This document shows positions 8,876 through 19,654 of a stretch of DNA of 64,000 nucleotides, piece by piece; the stretch's first letter is position 1; every line of letters begins with the position of its first letter. A program made the position numbers and the translations under genes. The DNA is from Kiritimatiellia bacterium (GTDB lineage Bacteria > Verrucomicrobiota > Kiritimatiellia > SLAD01): assembly GCA_007134735.1 (NCBI GenBank), contig SLKG01000037.1, positions 1 to 64,000 of the forward strand, given 5' to 3'. Under the pieces are notes generated by a model. That model ran no database searches. It saw nothing but the letters and a program-made list of their open reading frames with translations, and had not been told where the DNA came from.

Positions 8876-10438
8876 ATGACTCTTGACCTCAAAATTACCG
8901 GCGGCGCCGTGTTCGACGGGTTGGGCAACCCGCCGCAACACGTGGATATGGGTGTGCAAGGAGACCGGATCGCAGCGATCGGGGATCTGTCGGGTGTTCC
9001 TGCGGGAGAGGAAATCCGCGCGGATGGCCGATATGTCTGCCCCGGGTTCATTGATGCGCACACGCATTCGGATACGTATGTGTTGATTGAGCCAGATGCG
9101 CGGTCGAAGGTGTTCCAGGGCATCACCACCGAGGTGGTCGGGAATTGCGGCGCCTCTGCCGCGCCGCTCATGGGCGAATACCGGTTGCCGGCGGATTGGG
9201 GGGCTCATGACTATCCCGGCGACTGGAAAAGTGTGGCGGACTATCGAGAGCGCGTGACGGAGGTCGGTCCCGCGGTAAACGTGGTTATGCTGGTCGGGCA
9301 CAACACCTTGCGTGCGGGGGTGATGGGTTACGAGGGTCGTCCGGCAACGCGCGATGAACTGCGCCGTATGTGTGCGGTATTGGAGGAAAGCCTGGAGGAG
9401 GGCGCGCGCGGTTTTAGCACGGGACTGATTTATATTCCGGGCCGGTTTGCCCCGCCGGAAGAGATCGCGGAACTGCTGCGGATTGTTGCCCGGTATGACG
9501 GCCTGTACGCCACGCATATGCGGAGTGAAGGTGACGCCCTGTTGGAGGCGATTGATGAAACACTGGGTTATGCCCGGGCCGCCGGTTGCCGCACGCAGAT
9601 ATCACATTTAAAAACCTCGGGGCGGCAGAACTGGCATAAACTGGATGCCGTATTGGATTCCATCCGTTCGGCTCAGGAGAGCGGCCTCGATATCGCCGCC
9701 GACCGGTATCCGTACACGGCCGGTTGCACCGACTTGGATATTGTGCTGCCCGAATGGGCCTTGAAAGGCGATCATGCCGCCATCCTCGGCCGGATACGCG
9801 ATCCGGATACGCGATCCCGGATTCGGGCGGAACTGCTGGAACAGCATGATCCCGATTATTGGTCGGGCGTACATCTCGGATCGACGCGCCATCCGGATCA
9901 CAAATGTTTCATGGGGCGTCCGATTCCCGAAGTGGCGAAGGAACTGGAATTGGAGCCCGTGGATGTGGTGTTGCGCGTACTCGAGAAGGATGAATTACAG
10001 ACCACCGGTATTTTCTTCGGCCTGAGCGAGGACAACATGTGGCGCATACTTGCCGAACCCTGGGTCATGCTGGGAAGCGACGGGTCCATTCACGCGCCGG
10101 ACGGACCGTTGTCCCATGATCATCCGCACCCGCGCGCATACGGCACGTTTCCCCGTTATGTGCGGGCCGTGTTGGACGGCCGGAGTGTGCCCGTGGAGGA
10201 GGCGGTCCGGAAAATGACCTCATTACCCGCCGAGCGTTTCGGCCTCGGAAATCGGGGGGTACTTCGACCGGGCGCCATGGCGGATGTGGTGCTGTTTGAC
10301 CCGGCTTCGATCGGTGATGCGGCAACCTTTTCCAAGCCACATCAGCTTGCCCGCGGAATCGACGCCCTGGTGGTCAACGGTGTGACGGTCCTGCGCGATG
10401 GCCGGTTGACCGGGCGGCGCGGCGGCCGGTTTCTGTAG
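8876..10438 (+). CDS. D-aminoacylase / N-acyl-D-amino-acid deacylase family amidohydrolase
   Basis: MTLDLKITGGAVFDGLGNPPQHVDMGVQGDRIAAIG..., GFIDAHTHSD metal site, C-terminal GVLRPGAMADVVLFDP. Confidence 0.88.
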   Translation: MTLDLKITGGAVFDGLGNPPQHVDMGVQGDRIAAIGDLSGVPAGEEIRADGRYVCPGFIDAHTHSDTYVLIEPDARSKVFQGITTEVVGNCGASAAPLMGEYRLPADWGAHDYPGDWKSVADYRERVTEVGPAVNVVMLVGHNTLRAGVMGYEGRPATRDELRRMCAVLEESLEEGARGFSTGLIYIPGRFAPPEEIAELLRIVARYDGLYATHMRSEGDALLEAIDETLGYARAAGCRTQISHLKTSGRQNWHKLDAVLDSIRSAQESGLDIAADRYPYTAGCTDLDIVLPEWALKGDHAAILGRIRDPDTRSRIRAELLEQHDPDYWSGVHLGSTRHPDHKCFMGRPIPEVAKELELEPVDVVLRVLEKDELQTTGIFFGLSEDNMWRILAEPWVMLGSDGSIHAPDGPLSHDHPHPRAYGTFPRYVRAVLDGRSVPVEEAVRKMTSLPAERFGLGNRGVLRPGAMADVVLFDPASIGDAATFSKPHQLARGIDALVVNGVTVLRDGRLTGRRGGRFL

Positions 10439-10647
10439 CTCCTCCACACGACGGAACGAGGGGCTTGTCATGCCGTTTTCGCATCGTGTTTCGTTCGTAT
10501 ATTCCGCTGTTTCAGGCGTTTTGGCCCAAGCAGCCAAGCTTCCCCCGCAACGTGATCAGCGAATTTCGAGGCCCGTTTTTTATCTGGCACGCGGCCGAAA
10601 ACGGGGGTATGCTTGCAGGGTGGTAATCAGGCAGGGGCCCAGTTCTT

Positions 10648-11748
10648 ATGATCCGGCGAAATACATCCGAAGAAGCCCGCAAAATCACTTTCGAAATCAC
10701 GACCATGACCCCCTTGCCGGTGGGCGAACAGGTATTCATTTCCGGAAATGCCGAGGGCCTGGGCGACTGGAATCCTTCCGGGTTGCCGTTGGCGCGCGAG
10801 GATGATTTCGTTTGGAGTGCATCCATCGTATTGCCGGCGGGCCGGACCGTTGAATACAAGATCACGCGTGGTTCCTGGGACACGGAAGAATGCCGGGTCG
10901 ACGGCGCCATACCGGAAAACTATGAACTGTCCACCGGTCGTGATCGTACCGTAAAGCACCAGGTGCATCAGTGGAAAGATCACCGGATGTCCCCGTCGCG
11001 CATTGCCGGTGATTATCGCGTGCATGACCGGGTCTCCTCGCTCTGTCTTCGCTATAATCGACGGGTCATTATCTGGCTTCCCCCCTCCTACGAACAGGAA
11101 CCCGACCGCCGTTACCCGGTGGTGTACATGCATGACGGGCAACAGGTATTCGATCCCGCCACCTCCACCTGGAACCAGGACTGGGAAGTGGACGAGTGGT
11201 GTACGAAATTGATTGATGAGGACCGCTTGCAGGAAATCATCGTGGTCGGGATTTACAGCACGGATGATCGGTTCGTTGAATACAATCCCTCGCAAATGGG
11301 CCCCGAATACACCCGGTTTGTCGTGGAGGAACTCAAGCCGTGGATCGATCGTGAATACCGGACGTTATCCGGCCGCGATCATACCGTGGTGGCGGGCGCG
11401 TCTTTGGGCGGCAGCATCTCGTTCTATATGGCATGGACGCATCCGGAAGTATTTTGCGGGGCGGCCTGCCTGTCGCCCGCGTTTCGTTTCAACGACGATC
11501 AATTCATGCTGGACGCGGTTCGGGAGGCGGATTCCGTGCCGGATTTGAAGATATACCTGTATGGCGGTCAGGGAGACGAATTAGAACAACAATTGATTGC
11601 CGGGATGCGTGAAATGGCGGCCCTTCTCAAGGGCAAGGGGATGAAGAAAGACCGCCTGTTGGTGGTGGAAGATCCCCGTGCGGAGCATAACGAAGCCGCT
11701 TGGGCGCGTCATACCGATCACTGGCTTCTATACTTTTTTGGGAAATAG
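10648..11748 (+). CDS. CBM20-like starch-binding domain fused to esterase D/enterochelin-esterase-like alpha/beta hydrolase
   Basis: N-term PVGEQVFISGNAEGLGDWNPSG (CBM20-like), C-term RRYPVVYMHDGQQVFD ... VVAGASLGGSISFYMAW (GxSxGG nucleophile). Confidence 0.85.
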   Translation: MIRRNTSEEARKITFEITTMTPLPVGEQVFISGNAEGLGDWNPSGLPLAREDDFVWSASIVLPAGRTVEYKITRGSWDTEECRVDGAIPENYELSTGRDRTVKHQVHQWKDHRMSPSRIAGDYRVHDRVSSLCLRYNRRVIIWLPPSYEQEPDRRYPVVYMHDGQQVFDPATSTWNQDWEVDEWCTKLIDEDRLQEIIVVGIYSTDDRFVEYNPSQMGPEYTRFVVEELKPWIDREYRTLSGRDHTVVAGASLGGSISFYMAWTHPEVFCGAACLSPAFRFNDDQFMLDAVREADSVPDLKIYLYGGQGDELEQQLIAGMREMAALLKGKGMKKDRLLVVEDPRAEHNEAAWARHTDHWLLYFFGK

Positions 11749-11753
11749 ACCGG

Positions 11754-12887
11754 ATGTTCAAATCATTGATCTATGGATGGGCGGCCCTGTGTGTCCTCCT
11801 GTTGGCGCCTTGGGCGACATGGTGTGCGACCGCCGATGACGACATTCCCGTGGCGCCCATATCGGCCGTTGAATTCCGGGGTTGGACCAATGCGTATCGT
11901 TTACGCAACGAGGTGGCCGAAATGGTGATCGTTCCGGAAATCGGCCGCCTGGTGCACTGGGGGTATGTGGGGGAGACGAACCTGTTTCGCCTGGATTCGG
12001 CGTTGTCGAAAGACGCGGCGGATGTGGACGAACCCGGCATCTGGAACAACTTCGGCGGAGACTGGATCTGGCCGGTGGCCCAATCGCATTGGCCTTTATT
12101 CCAGGACGGTGACTGGCCGCCTTCCCGCCTGCTCGACGGACGGCCCTGGACGGGGCGGGCCTGGCGGAGCGCCGATGGAAGCCAGTATGCCCTGATGACC
12201 CAGACATACGGTGAACCTTTACATATCAAGGTCACTCGCACCATCCGATTGGATCGCACCAATGCCATGGCTTCCATTCGCCAGCGCATCGAGCGAACCG
12301 GTCCCTCCGACATACCTGTAACCTTGTGGAACATCAGTCAGATTCGGGATGCCGAATGGGTGGTCATCCCCGTAGATGAAGACTCCGCGTTTTTCGGAGG
12401 ATTCAAGTCGATGAAATTCGAGGAACCGGGCCCGGAACACATCCAGTGGTGCGGTGACACCATTGTGTACGATGCGCAATTGGGCGGAGAACATAAAATC
12501 TGTTCCGATTCAGAGCGTCACTGGATCGCGGCGATGCGGGGCGGAACGGTGCTGTTTGAACGTGTAAAGGAGCGAAATGCGGTGGGCGCCGGGTATCCCG
12601 ACGGGGGATGCCGGATTGAGATGTATGCCCATCGCGGGCTCGGCTACGCCGAGATCGAAACGCTTTCCGAAGAACGAGTCCTGGAACCGGGCGAGACCTT
12701 GGAGAATGCGCTTGTGATGCGTTTGTTTCGGGTGTCGCCGGATCTGGACTCCTGTGCCCTGTCCGACGCTATTCAAATCCGTATCGGTGAAATGGAAAAG
12801 CCGAAACCCGAACCGGAAGAGGAAGAGGAAGAGGAAGAGGAAGACCGGGAAGACGGGGTTGCACAACTGCGTCAAGAACGGCGATAG
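11754..12887 (+). CDS. DUF4380-like protein with signal peptide and poly-Glu tail
   Basis: Signal peptide MFKSLIYGWAALCVLLLAPWATWCATA; VEMVIVPEIGRLVHWG-type motif; tail PEPEEEEEEEEEDRED from a gaggaa microsatellite. Confidence 0.7.
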   Translation: MFKSLIYGWAALCVLLLAPWATWCATADDDIPVAPISAVEFRGWTNAYRLRNEVAEMVIVPEIGRLVHWGYVGETNLFRLDSALSKDAADVDEPGIWNNFGGDWIWPVAQSHWPLFQDGDWPPSRLLDGRPWTGRAWRSADGSQYALMTQTYGEPLHIKVTRTIRLDRTNAMASIRQRIERTGPSDIPVTLWNISQIRDAEWVVIPVDEDSAFFGGFKSMKFEEPGPEHIQWCGDTIVYDAQLGGEHKICSDSERHWIAAMRGGTVLFERVKERNAVGAGYPDGGCRIEMYAHRGLGYAEIETLSEERVLEPGETLENALVMRLFRVSPDLDSCALSDAIQIRIGEMEKPKPEPEEEEEEEEEDREDGVAQLRQERR

Positions 12888-12927
12888 GCGAACCTGCGGA
12901 GTCTGCTCATGCGCTTCGCCTGTTTCA

Positions 12928-12952
12928 CGGCTCGGCAGGGGCTTCGCCCTCC
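12928..12952. repeat. REP family 1 half-site
   Basis: cggctcggcaggggcttcgccctcc, near-identical to one arm of the 30.3 kb satellite. Confidence 0.6.
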
Positions 12953-13047
12953 ACAAGTAATGATGGTTGTGGAGGGAATCTTGAGGGCGCACACGCGACA
13001 GCGGGATAAGCGGTTTCTTGGCGCAGCCCTTACGGCCCCCGAAAGCA

Positions 13048-13911
13048 TTACCGGAACCGAATGACTATCGTTTTGTCGGGATCTTCCACCTGGATGCCCG
13101 GGACACCCTTCTCCTTCAGCTTGTACATGGCGTCGGGATCCTCCGACATCAGGAGTTGCATGGCCTCGGGATCATTCAGGAAGCGATCGAACTCCACATC
13201 CATCAGGGTAATGAGGTTGTCACGACCGGGGGCCGGGTAGTCGGCATTGCTTTCCACGACGGTTCCGTCCACCTGTACCCGCATACGTACCCGCATTCCC
13301 TGGAACAGGTCGCCGAACAGACCTTCCATGCCGTTCAACATCTCCTGGTCATCCATGTCCGGCGTTTCGGTCATGTGGAAATCGTCTTCATCCATTGGTT
13401 CCCTTTCCCGTACCTGGGCGGCGGTATCCGGTCGGGCGGGAATGATGCGTAACGTGGCCGTTTCCCCGGGAGTAAATTGGAACGAATACTGCAATGCGTC
13501 ATCATTGGTCTCGGATATATCCCCGCCGCCCAACCGGATCTGATTGATGTCCGAGAACGCATACATCGCTTCAAATCCTTTCCAGCCCCGCGCGTTCGTT
13601 GTTTCATGAAAGCTGTCAAGCGTGACGCCCGGCCCGTACTCCATCAATTTGGCCATGATCTGTTCCTGGAACAGGCCCGATGCATCCGCTTGCCGATGCG
13701 TATCGTCTTCGTGCTCCTGCGGCATTTCCATCCAGTGCATCTCGTCCGGGAATCCCTCCAGCATGGACATGATCTGGGGCGAATAGAATTCGAGCACCCG
13801 GATGGTTCCGCTTCCGTCCGTTTTGACTTCAACCATCGTGGTGGATTCGATGCAACCGGAGAATATGGCGGGCAGGATGACAAACCCGAGAGTGCGCAGA
13901 AACGGCTTCAT
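13048..13911 (-). CDS. Hypothetical lipoprotein
   Basis: MKPFLRTLGFVILPAIFSGC lipobox. Confidence 0.75.
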   Translation of the reverse strand: MKPFLRTLGFVILPAIFSGCIESTTMVEVKTDGSGTIRVLEFYSPQIMSMLEGFPDEMHWMEMPQEHEDDTHRQADASGLFQEQIMAKLMEYGPGVTLDSFHETTNARGWKGFEAMYAFSDINQIRLGGGDISETNDDALQYSFQFTPGETATLRIIPARPDTAAQVREREPMDEDDFHMTETPDMDDQEMLNGMEGLFGDLFQGMRVRMRVQVDGTVVESNADYPAPGRDNLITLMDVEFDRFLNDPEAMQLLMSEDPDAMYKLKEKGVPGIQVEDPDKTIVIRFR

Positions 13912-13993
13912 GGAATGCTCCTTATCTTGAGTAACCGGATGCATCATAGGCTTCGGAAACCGGGACGGACAGCAAAAAAATGATGATGTCCGA

Positions 13994-15217
13994 TCAGAAT
14001 TGCAACCCGGCCTGTTTCAATCGCCGGTCCAGTTCCTCGATGACCCGTTCGTCGTCCTCGGTTCCCGCCGATTCAAATGTGGCGGAGAAGCGCAGGTATG
14101 CGCCCGCGTCATCCCATGGAACGGTGGATACGGAACATTCCCGGATCAGGTACTGTGAGGCGTCTTCCGCGCTGTGAAACGCCTGGTTTCCCGCACCTTT
14201 AGGAGCCGGCACGTACAGGTAGAAGGTTCCGCCCGGCATGGACACGTCGAATCCATGCTGCTTCAGGCAGGCCACGAGCCGTTCCAGGCGGGTCCGGTAA
14301 TGAGTGCGAATGGCTTCGGACAGGGCGAGGTCCGCGATTCCCGCGCAGGCAGCCACCTGGATGGCCCTGAATTGACCCGAATCGATGTTGTCCTTCATCT
14401 CGGCGAACGCCTGGACGGCCCGGGATTGTCCCGCGACAAAACCCAGCCGCCATCCGGTCATGTTGTAGCTTTTGCTCATGGAGTGAATTTCCAGCGCCAC
14501 ATCCTTTCCGCCGGGCCGGTTGAATATGGATAGGCGGTCCCGCCCGTAGGTCAACGTGGCATAGGCCGCATCCTGCACAACCAGGATGTTGTGTTTCCCG
14601 GCAAAAGCGATGAGCTCGTCGTAGAACGATTCCGTCGGCGCCGTGCCCGTTGGATTGTTCGGATAGTTGACATAAAACAACTTGGCCCGGTCGGCGACGG
14701 ATGGGTCGATGGAGGAGAGATCGGGAAAAAATCCGTTTTCCTTGAGCAGGGGAAGCTTTATGACCTCGCCGCCCAGGTATCCCGTGTGCGTTGCCAGTAC
14801 CGGATATCCGGGAACCGTGGTGAGCGCCACATCGCCGGGATTCACGAAGCACAGCGGCAGCATGGCCAGCGCCGGTTTGGCCCCGATGCAGTGGTTGATC
14901 TCGGTGTCGGGATCGAGGTCGGTCACTCCGAAGAAATTCTTCATGTACGTCGTGGCGGCCACCCGGAACTCACGGATGCCGTTATCGGCATATCCGCGGT
15001 TGGCGGGATCATCCACGGCCCGTTTCAGCGTTTCGCGAACCGCCTCCGGCGCCATGCGATCCGGTTCGCCCACGCCGAAATCAAGGATTTCCACATCGGG
15101 CCGGGCTTTACGGGCCGCCTGTTTAGCGCGTTTGATCTTTTCAAATTTGTAGATTTCCGTGGCTTCGCCAAATTTTCGGCCACCGATCCGTTCGGCAAAT
15201 AAACTTTGAAGATCCAT
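13994..15217 (-). CDS. dapL: LL-diaminopimelate aminotransferase
   Basis: MDLQSLFAERIGGRKFGEATEIYKFEKIKRAK..., SMSKSYNMTGWRLGF PLP-lysine region; class I/II aminotransferase of the DapL type. Confidence 0.85.
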   Translation of the reverse strand: MDLQSLFAERIGGRKFGEATEIYKFEKIKRAKQAARKARPDVEILDFGVGEPDRMAPEAVRETLKRAVDDPANRGYADNGIREFRVAATTYMKNFFGVTDLDPDTEINHCIGAKPALAMLPLCFVNPGDVALTTVPGYPVLATHTGYLGGEVIKLPLLKENGFFPDLSSIDPSVADRAKLFYVNYPNNPTGTAPTESFYDELIAFAGKHNILVVQDAAYATLTYGRDRLSIFNRPGGKDVALEIHSMSKSYNMTGWRLGFVAGQSRAVQAFAEMKDNIDSGQFRAIQVAACAGIADLALSEAIRTHYRTRLERLVACLKQHGFDVSMPGGTFYLYVPAPKGAGNQAFHSAEDASQYLIRECSVSTVPWDDAGAYLRFSATFESAGTEDDERVIEELDRRLKQAGLQF

Positions 15218-15523
15218 GTCGCCCTCGTATAATTCGTATGTGCTGTATGGAAGCCAAACGGTAGGAAAACCGGTCAACAACGTCAAACGGAAAGGAAGGC
15301 ATGCGAAATCGGGAGGCCTTCAGCCATGCGTAGTCGCCCCGCATGGGCGGGGTGGGCGGCAGGCCCGGCCGTCGTGATATGAACCGCCACGCCTTATCAG
15401 GCGCGGCTACAACCCCCGAAACCCATAACCTGCCACGTCGGCGGCTCCGCCGCCAAGTGGCCGCTTGCCGCAGTGCGGCGACGCGGCAACCTGTAACCTA
15501 TAACCTATAACCTGCAACCCCAT

Positions 15524-16345
15524 ATGAATATTCCCTTCTACAAAATGCACGGCGCGGCAAATGATTTCATCGTCGCGGATGATCGCGCACAAACCTTTCC
15601 GATCAAGGATCGGGAATGGATCGCCCGTATCTGCTCCCGGAATACCGGGATCGGCAGTGAAGGGGTGTTATTGATTCAGCCGTCTGAACAGGCGGACTTC
15701 CGCATGCGTTTTCTGAATCCCGACGGCGGCGAAGTGGATATGTGCGGAAACGGCGCCCGCTGTATCGCGCGGCTCGCCTGCGAATTGGGTGTGGCGGCGG
15801 AGAAGATGGCGTTTGAGACCCTGGCCGGAATCATCCGGGCCGAAGTATTGGCGGAAGATACGATTCGTTTGCACATGATGCCGCCGAAAGATTGGCGGAT
15901 GGACCAGGCACTCGAACTGGATGGATCGCACCTGGAATACCATTTTATCAACACGGGTGTTCCCCATGTCGTTATACCCCTGGAAGAGGGCCTGGGTGAG
16001 GTGGATGTGGCGGGACGGGGCCGGCGGATACGGAATCACAAGACGTTTGCCCCCGATGGAACCAATGTCAATTTTGTGCAGGTAGCGGGCGGGGATTCCC
16101 TTTATGTGCGCACGTATGAGCGGGGTGTCGAGGCCGAAACGCCTGCTTGTGGTACGGGCATTGTCGCGTGTGGATTGATCGCGGGGCGTCTGCACCTGGT
16201 TTCCGTTCCGGTCAGGATTACCAGCGCGGGCGGGCATGAGTTGGAAGTCGGGTTTACCATAGCGGGCGACGAGGTCGATCATGTCACCCTGACCGGCCCG
16301 GCCGAACACGTCTTCCGGGGAGAAGTGGAATACCGGCCGGGCTGA
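15524..16345 (+). CDS. dapF: Diaminopimelate epimerase
   Basis: MNIPFYKMHGAANDFIV, DMCGNGARCIARL, ETPACGTGIVACG catalytic cysteines. Confidence 0.96.
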   Translation: MNIPFYKMHGAANDFIVADDRAQTFPIKDREWIARICSRNTGIGSEGVLLIQPSEQADFRMRFLNPDGGEVDMCGNGARCIARLACELGVAAEKMAFETLAGIIRAEVLAEDTIRLHMMPPKDWRMDQALELDGSHLEYHFINTGVPHVVIPLEEGLGEVDVAGRGRRIRNHKTFAPDGTNVNFVQVAGGDSLYVRTYERGVEAETPACGTGIVACGLIAGRLHLVSVPVRITSAGGHELEVGFTIAGDEVDHVTLTGPAEHVFRGEVEYRPG

Positions 16346-16360
16346 ATCTGTCCGGCCGTC

Positions 16361-17395
16361 TTATTCGGCGTTTTTTACCTCATCGGCGCGGAAGCAGGCG
16401 CTTTGGCGGGTGGGGTTGTCCTGTAGCGGATCCAGCGGCGGTCTTTCCTTCCAGCACCGGTCGATGGCCAGCGGACAGCGGGGCGCGAATGCGCAGCCGT
16501 TGGCGGGTTTGGGGCGTTCGACGCCTTGTGCATCGAGTTCCACATTTTCGGCATCGGAAGAAAGTGCCAGCCAGTTGGCTTTGGGGTCGGGGATCGGAGC
16601 GGCCGCGATCAGGGTGCGGCTGTAGGGATGCCTGGGTTCTTGAAAGATTTCTTCGCCGTCGGCCACTTCGACAATGCGTCCGCTGTACATCACCGCAACG
16701 CGATCGCAGATATACCGGATGACGCTCAAATCGTGCGCCACGAAGAGGTAGGTCAGTCCCAACTGTTTCTGAAGGCGATTCAGGAGGTTGAGAATCTGTG
16801 CCTGTACCGAGACATCCAGGGCGGATACCGGTTCGTCGGCGACAATCAGCGATGGATTGAGGGCCAGTGCCCGGGCAATGCCGATGCGCTGGCGTTGACC
16901 GCCGCTGAACGCGTGGGGGTATCGGCTCATCAAGCGCGGATCCAACCCGACCAGTTCCATCAGCTCGTGCACCCGTTCGCGCCGTTTCTTGAAGCTCCAT
17001 CCGTGCGCGCGCAGTGGTTCGGCGATCAGGTCCAGCACCGGCATACGCGGATTCAGTGAGGAAAACGGGTCCTGAAAAACCATTTGCATATGGTGGCGGA
17101 TCCCTTTCAATTCCTTTCGGTCCAAAGCGGCGACATCGACCACGTTGCCGTTATGCCGGAACAAAATGCGGCCGTCCGTGGGATCGATGGCCCTCAATAT
17201 GCTTCGGCCCACGGTGGTTTTCCCGCTTCCGCTTTCACCGACCAGTCCGAGCGTTTTACCGCGCGGTATGGAAAAACTGACGTCGTCCACCGCCTTGATG
17301 TATTCGCTTACCCGGCGGAAAAAACCGGCACGGACGGGAAAGTATTTCTTCAGGTTATCCACGCGCAGGATAATCTCTGGAGATAATTCAGGCAT
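16361..17395 (-). CDS. oppF: Peptide ABC transporter ATP-binding protein (OppF/DppF)
   Basis: Walker [26 protein letters not shown]-terminal [12 protein letters not shown]. Confidence 0.93.
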   Translation of the reverse strand: MPELSPEIILRVDNLKKYFPVRAGFFRRVSEYIKAVDDVSFSIPRGKTLGLVGESGSGKTTVGRSILRAIDPTDGRILFRHNGNVVDVAALDRKELKGIRHHMQMVFQDPFSSLNPRMPVLDLIAEPLRAHGWSFKKRRERVHELMELVGLDPRLMSRYPHAFSGGQRQRIGIARALALNPSLIVADEPVSALDVSVQAQILNLLNRLQKQLGLTYLFVAHDLSVIRYICDRVAVMYSGRIVEVADGEEIFQEPRHPYSRTLIAAAPIPDPKANWLALSSDAENVELDAQGVERPKPANGCAFAPRCPLAIDRCWKERPPLDPLQDNPTRQSACFRADEVKNAE

Positions 17396-18428
17396 ACGTA
17401 AGATCCTCCGATTCCCTCGAAATGCCCGACTCCGCGGGCGAATGAATAAAGCAGCGCACATAATGGCCGTCGCCGAGATCCGTCATGCCCGGTTCCCGCG
17501 TCCAGCAGGTTTTACCCACGCGTTTCCGGCACCGCGGATGAAACATGCACCCGGGGGGCAGGGCGGCGCTGTGTGGTACCGTGCCCTCGATATGGGCGAG
17601 TTCCTCCCTTGGCCCCGTCATCTTGGGAATGGAATGAAGAAGATCGATCGTGTAGGGGTGTTTCGGGTTTTCGAACAATTCCCCGACCGGCGCGGCTTCG
17701 ACCACTTCGCCCATGTACATGACATAGACATAATCGACCATGTGCGCAATGACGCCGAGGTCGTGGGTGATCAGCATCAACGAAAGATTAAACTCTTTCT
17801 GTATCTTCTTGATCAGGCGCAGGACCTGGGCCTGGACGGTTACATCCAGCGCGGTGGTCGGTTCGTCGGCAATCAGCAGCCGGGGGTTGGAGGCGAGCGC
17901 CATGGCGATCATGGCACGTTGTCGCATGCCGCCGCTGAACTCGAACGGGTAGGCGTCCGCGCGTTGTTCCGGATCCGGAATTCCGACATGTCCGAGCAGA
18001 TCAACCACCCGTTTCCGGATGGCCTCCTCATCCATGTCCGAATGAATGCGGAGTACTTCGGAAATCTGGTTGTAGAGAGTATGCACGGGGCTGAACGCGG
18101 TCATGGGTTCCTGGAAGATCATCGCGATTTCCCCGCCGCGGATCTGCCGGATCGTTTTGCCCTTCTCGTCCAGTTGTGCCAGGTCGATCGTCTCTCCGTT
18201 CTTGCGTTTGAATCGCAGGGCGCCGCGAACAATTTCGCCGCCGCGGGGCAATATGCGCAACAGGGCATAGGCCGTCATGGTCTTTCCGCATCCGCTTTCT
18301 CCGACCACGCCGACCGATTTTCCGGAGGGAATGGAGAGCGAGACGCCGTTCAGCGGTTTAATTACGCCCTCGTCGCGGTAGAACCGGATAAACAGGTCTT
18401 CGACTTCTACAATATTCTCTTCTTTCAT
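17388..18428 (-). CDS. oppD: Peptide ABC transporter ATP-binding protein (OppD/DppD)
   Basis: [47 protein letters not shown] motif. Confidence 0.93.
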   Translation of the reverse strand: MKEENIVEVEDLFIRFYRDEGVIKPLNGVSLSIPSGKSVGVVGESGCGKTMTAYALLRILPRGGEIVRGALRFKRKNGETIDLAQLDEKGKTIRQIRGGEIAMIFQEPMTAFSPVHTLYNQISEVLRIHSDMDEEAIRKRVVDLLGHVGIPDPEQRADAYPFEFSGGMRQRAMIAMALASNPRLLIADEPTTALDVTVQAQVLRLIKKIQKEFNLSLMLITHDLGVIAHMVDYVYVMYMGEVVEAAPVGELFENPKHPYTIDLLHSIPKMTGPREELAHIEGTVPHSAALPPGCMFHPRCRKRVGKTCWTREPGMTDLGDGHYVRCFIHSPAESGISRESEDLTYA

Positions 18429-18459
18429 AAGCGATACGCCTTTGTTACGGCGTGCCCGG

Positions 18460-19644
18460 CTAGTCCGAATACGGATCGGCCGCGTCACGAAGCCCGTCGC
18501 CGAGTACGTTGAACGCCAGCACCACAATAATCACAAAAAGGCCCGGATACATAAGCCAGGGCGCCATGGCCAGCACCTGGAAATTCTGGGCCTGCTGCAA
18601 AAGGACCCCCCAGCTCACCACCGGGGGCCGCAAGCCGATTCCGAGAAAGCTCAACGCCGTTTCCCCGAGGATCATGCCCGGCACGGCCAGCGTGGCGGAG
18701 GCGATGATATGGCTCAGAAACGAAGGAACCATGTGCCGGAAAATGATCGACGTCTCGTGGGTGCCGCACAACCGGGCGGCCACGACGAAGTCCTCTTCCC
18801 GGAGCGCGAGGAACTTCCCGCGCACCACGCGGGCCAGGCCGGTCCACCCGAGAAACGAAAGGATCACGGTGATGCCGAAATAGATGCGCAGGGCGGACCA
18901 ATGGCCGGGAAGGGCGGCGCTCAAGGCCATCCAGAGCGGCAAGTGCGGAATGCAGATGAGCACCTCGATAATTCGCTGGATGACGTTATCGGTAATTCCC
19001 CCAAAATAGCCCGCGATGCCGCCCAGCAAAATGCCGATGACAAAAGTCAGGAGGACGCCGATCAGGCCGATGGTCAGGGATATGCGGGAACCGTAGATGG
19101 TACGGCTCAACACATCGCGCCCCAGTTGATCGGTGCCCATCAGGTAGGCGCGGCCGTGTTCCAAACCGAACAGACGGCGTTCCATGGGAATCAGGTTCCA
19201 GAGTTTGTACGGCTCCCCCCGGGGGAAGAATACGATCGGTCTTCGGTCCTCGGTGTCCGGGGTGTACAGGCGCCGCCAGGTTTCGGAATCGATTTCCATG
19301 CGATAGCCGTACACGAATGGGCGCAGATGAAACCGGCCGTCCTCATCCACAAACCGGATGGTTTGGGGCGGCGCGAGAATGTGCGTCACATCGCGCGTTG
19401 AGGGATCATAAGGCGCGAAAAACTCGCAGAAGGCCGCGACGATATAGAAAATGAACATAATGACACCGCCGATGAGGGCGAGCTTGTGTTTCCGAAAGCG
19501 CCACCACATCAGCTTCCACTGCGATGCAAACACCACCCGGCTTTCTTCCGGCGGCGCCCCGGAATCGTCGACACCGGCGGCGTCGCCTGCGTCGGCCGGT
19601 GCTCCCGGGGGAATCGGCAAGTTGGTTGTTTCGTCGTTGTTCAT
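18460..19644 (-). CDS. oppC: Peptide ABC transporter permease (OppC/DppC)
   Basis: HKLALIGGVIMFIFYIVAAFCEFFAPYDP and GTDQLGRDVLSRTIYGSRISL; extended periplasmic insertion. Confidence 0.9.
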   Translation of the reverse strand: MNNDETTNLPIPPGAPADAGDAAGVDDSGAPPEESRVVFASQWKLMWWRFRKHKLALIGGVIMFIFYIVAAFCEFFAPYDPSTRDVTHILAPPQTIRFVDEDGRFHLRPFVYGYRMEIDSETWRRLYTPDTEDRRPIVFFPRGEPYKLWNLIPMERRLFGLEHGRAYLMGTDQLGRDVLSRTIYGSRISLTIGLIGVLLTFVIGILLGGIAGYFGGITDNVIQRIIEVLICIPHLPLWMALSAALPGHWSALRIYFGITVILSFLGWTGLARVVRGKFLALREEDFVVAARLCGTHETSIIFRHMVPSFLSHIIASATLAVPGMILGETALSFLGIGLRPPVVSWGVLLQQAQNFQVLAMAPWLMYPGLFVIIVVLAFNVLGDGLRDAADPYSD

Positions 19645-19654
19645 AATTTCGGCA

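Noticed and set aside
12808-12850. gaggaa microsatellite as a phase-variation tract
   Set aside because: Unit is 6 nt and in frame near the C-terminus, so length changes would only alter the Glu tail, not switch expression.
17145-18512. 455-aa plus-strand ORF
   Set aside because: Antisense to the oppF/oppD genes; low-complexity His/Arg-rich translation typical of high-GC shadow ORFs.
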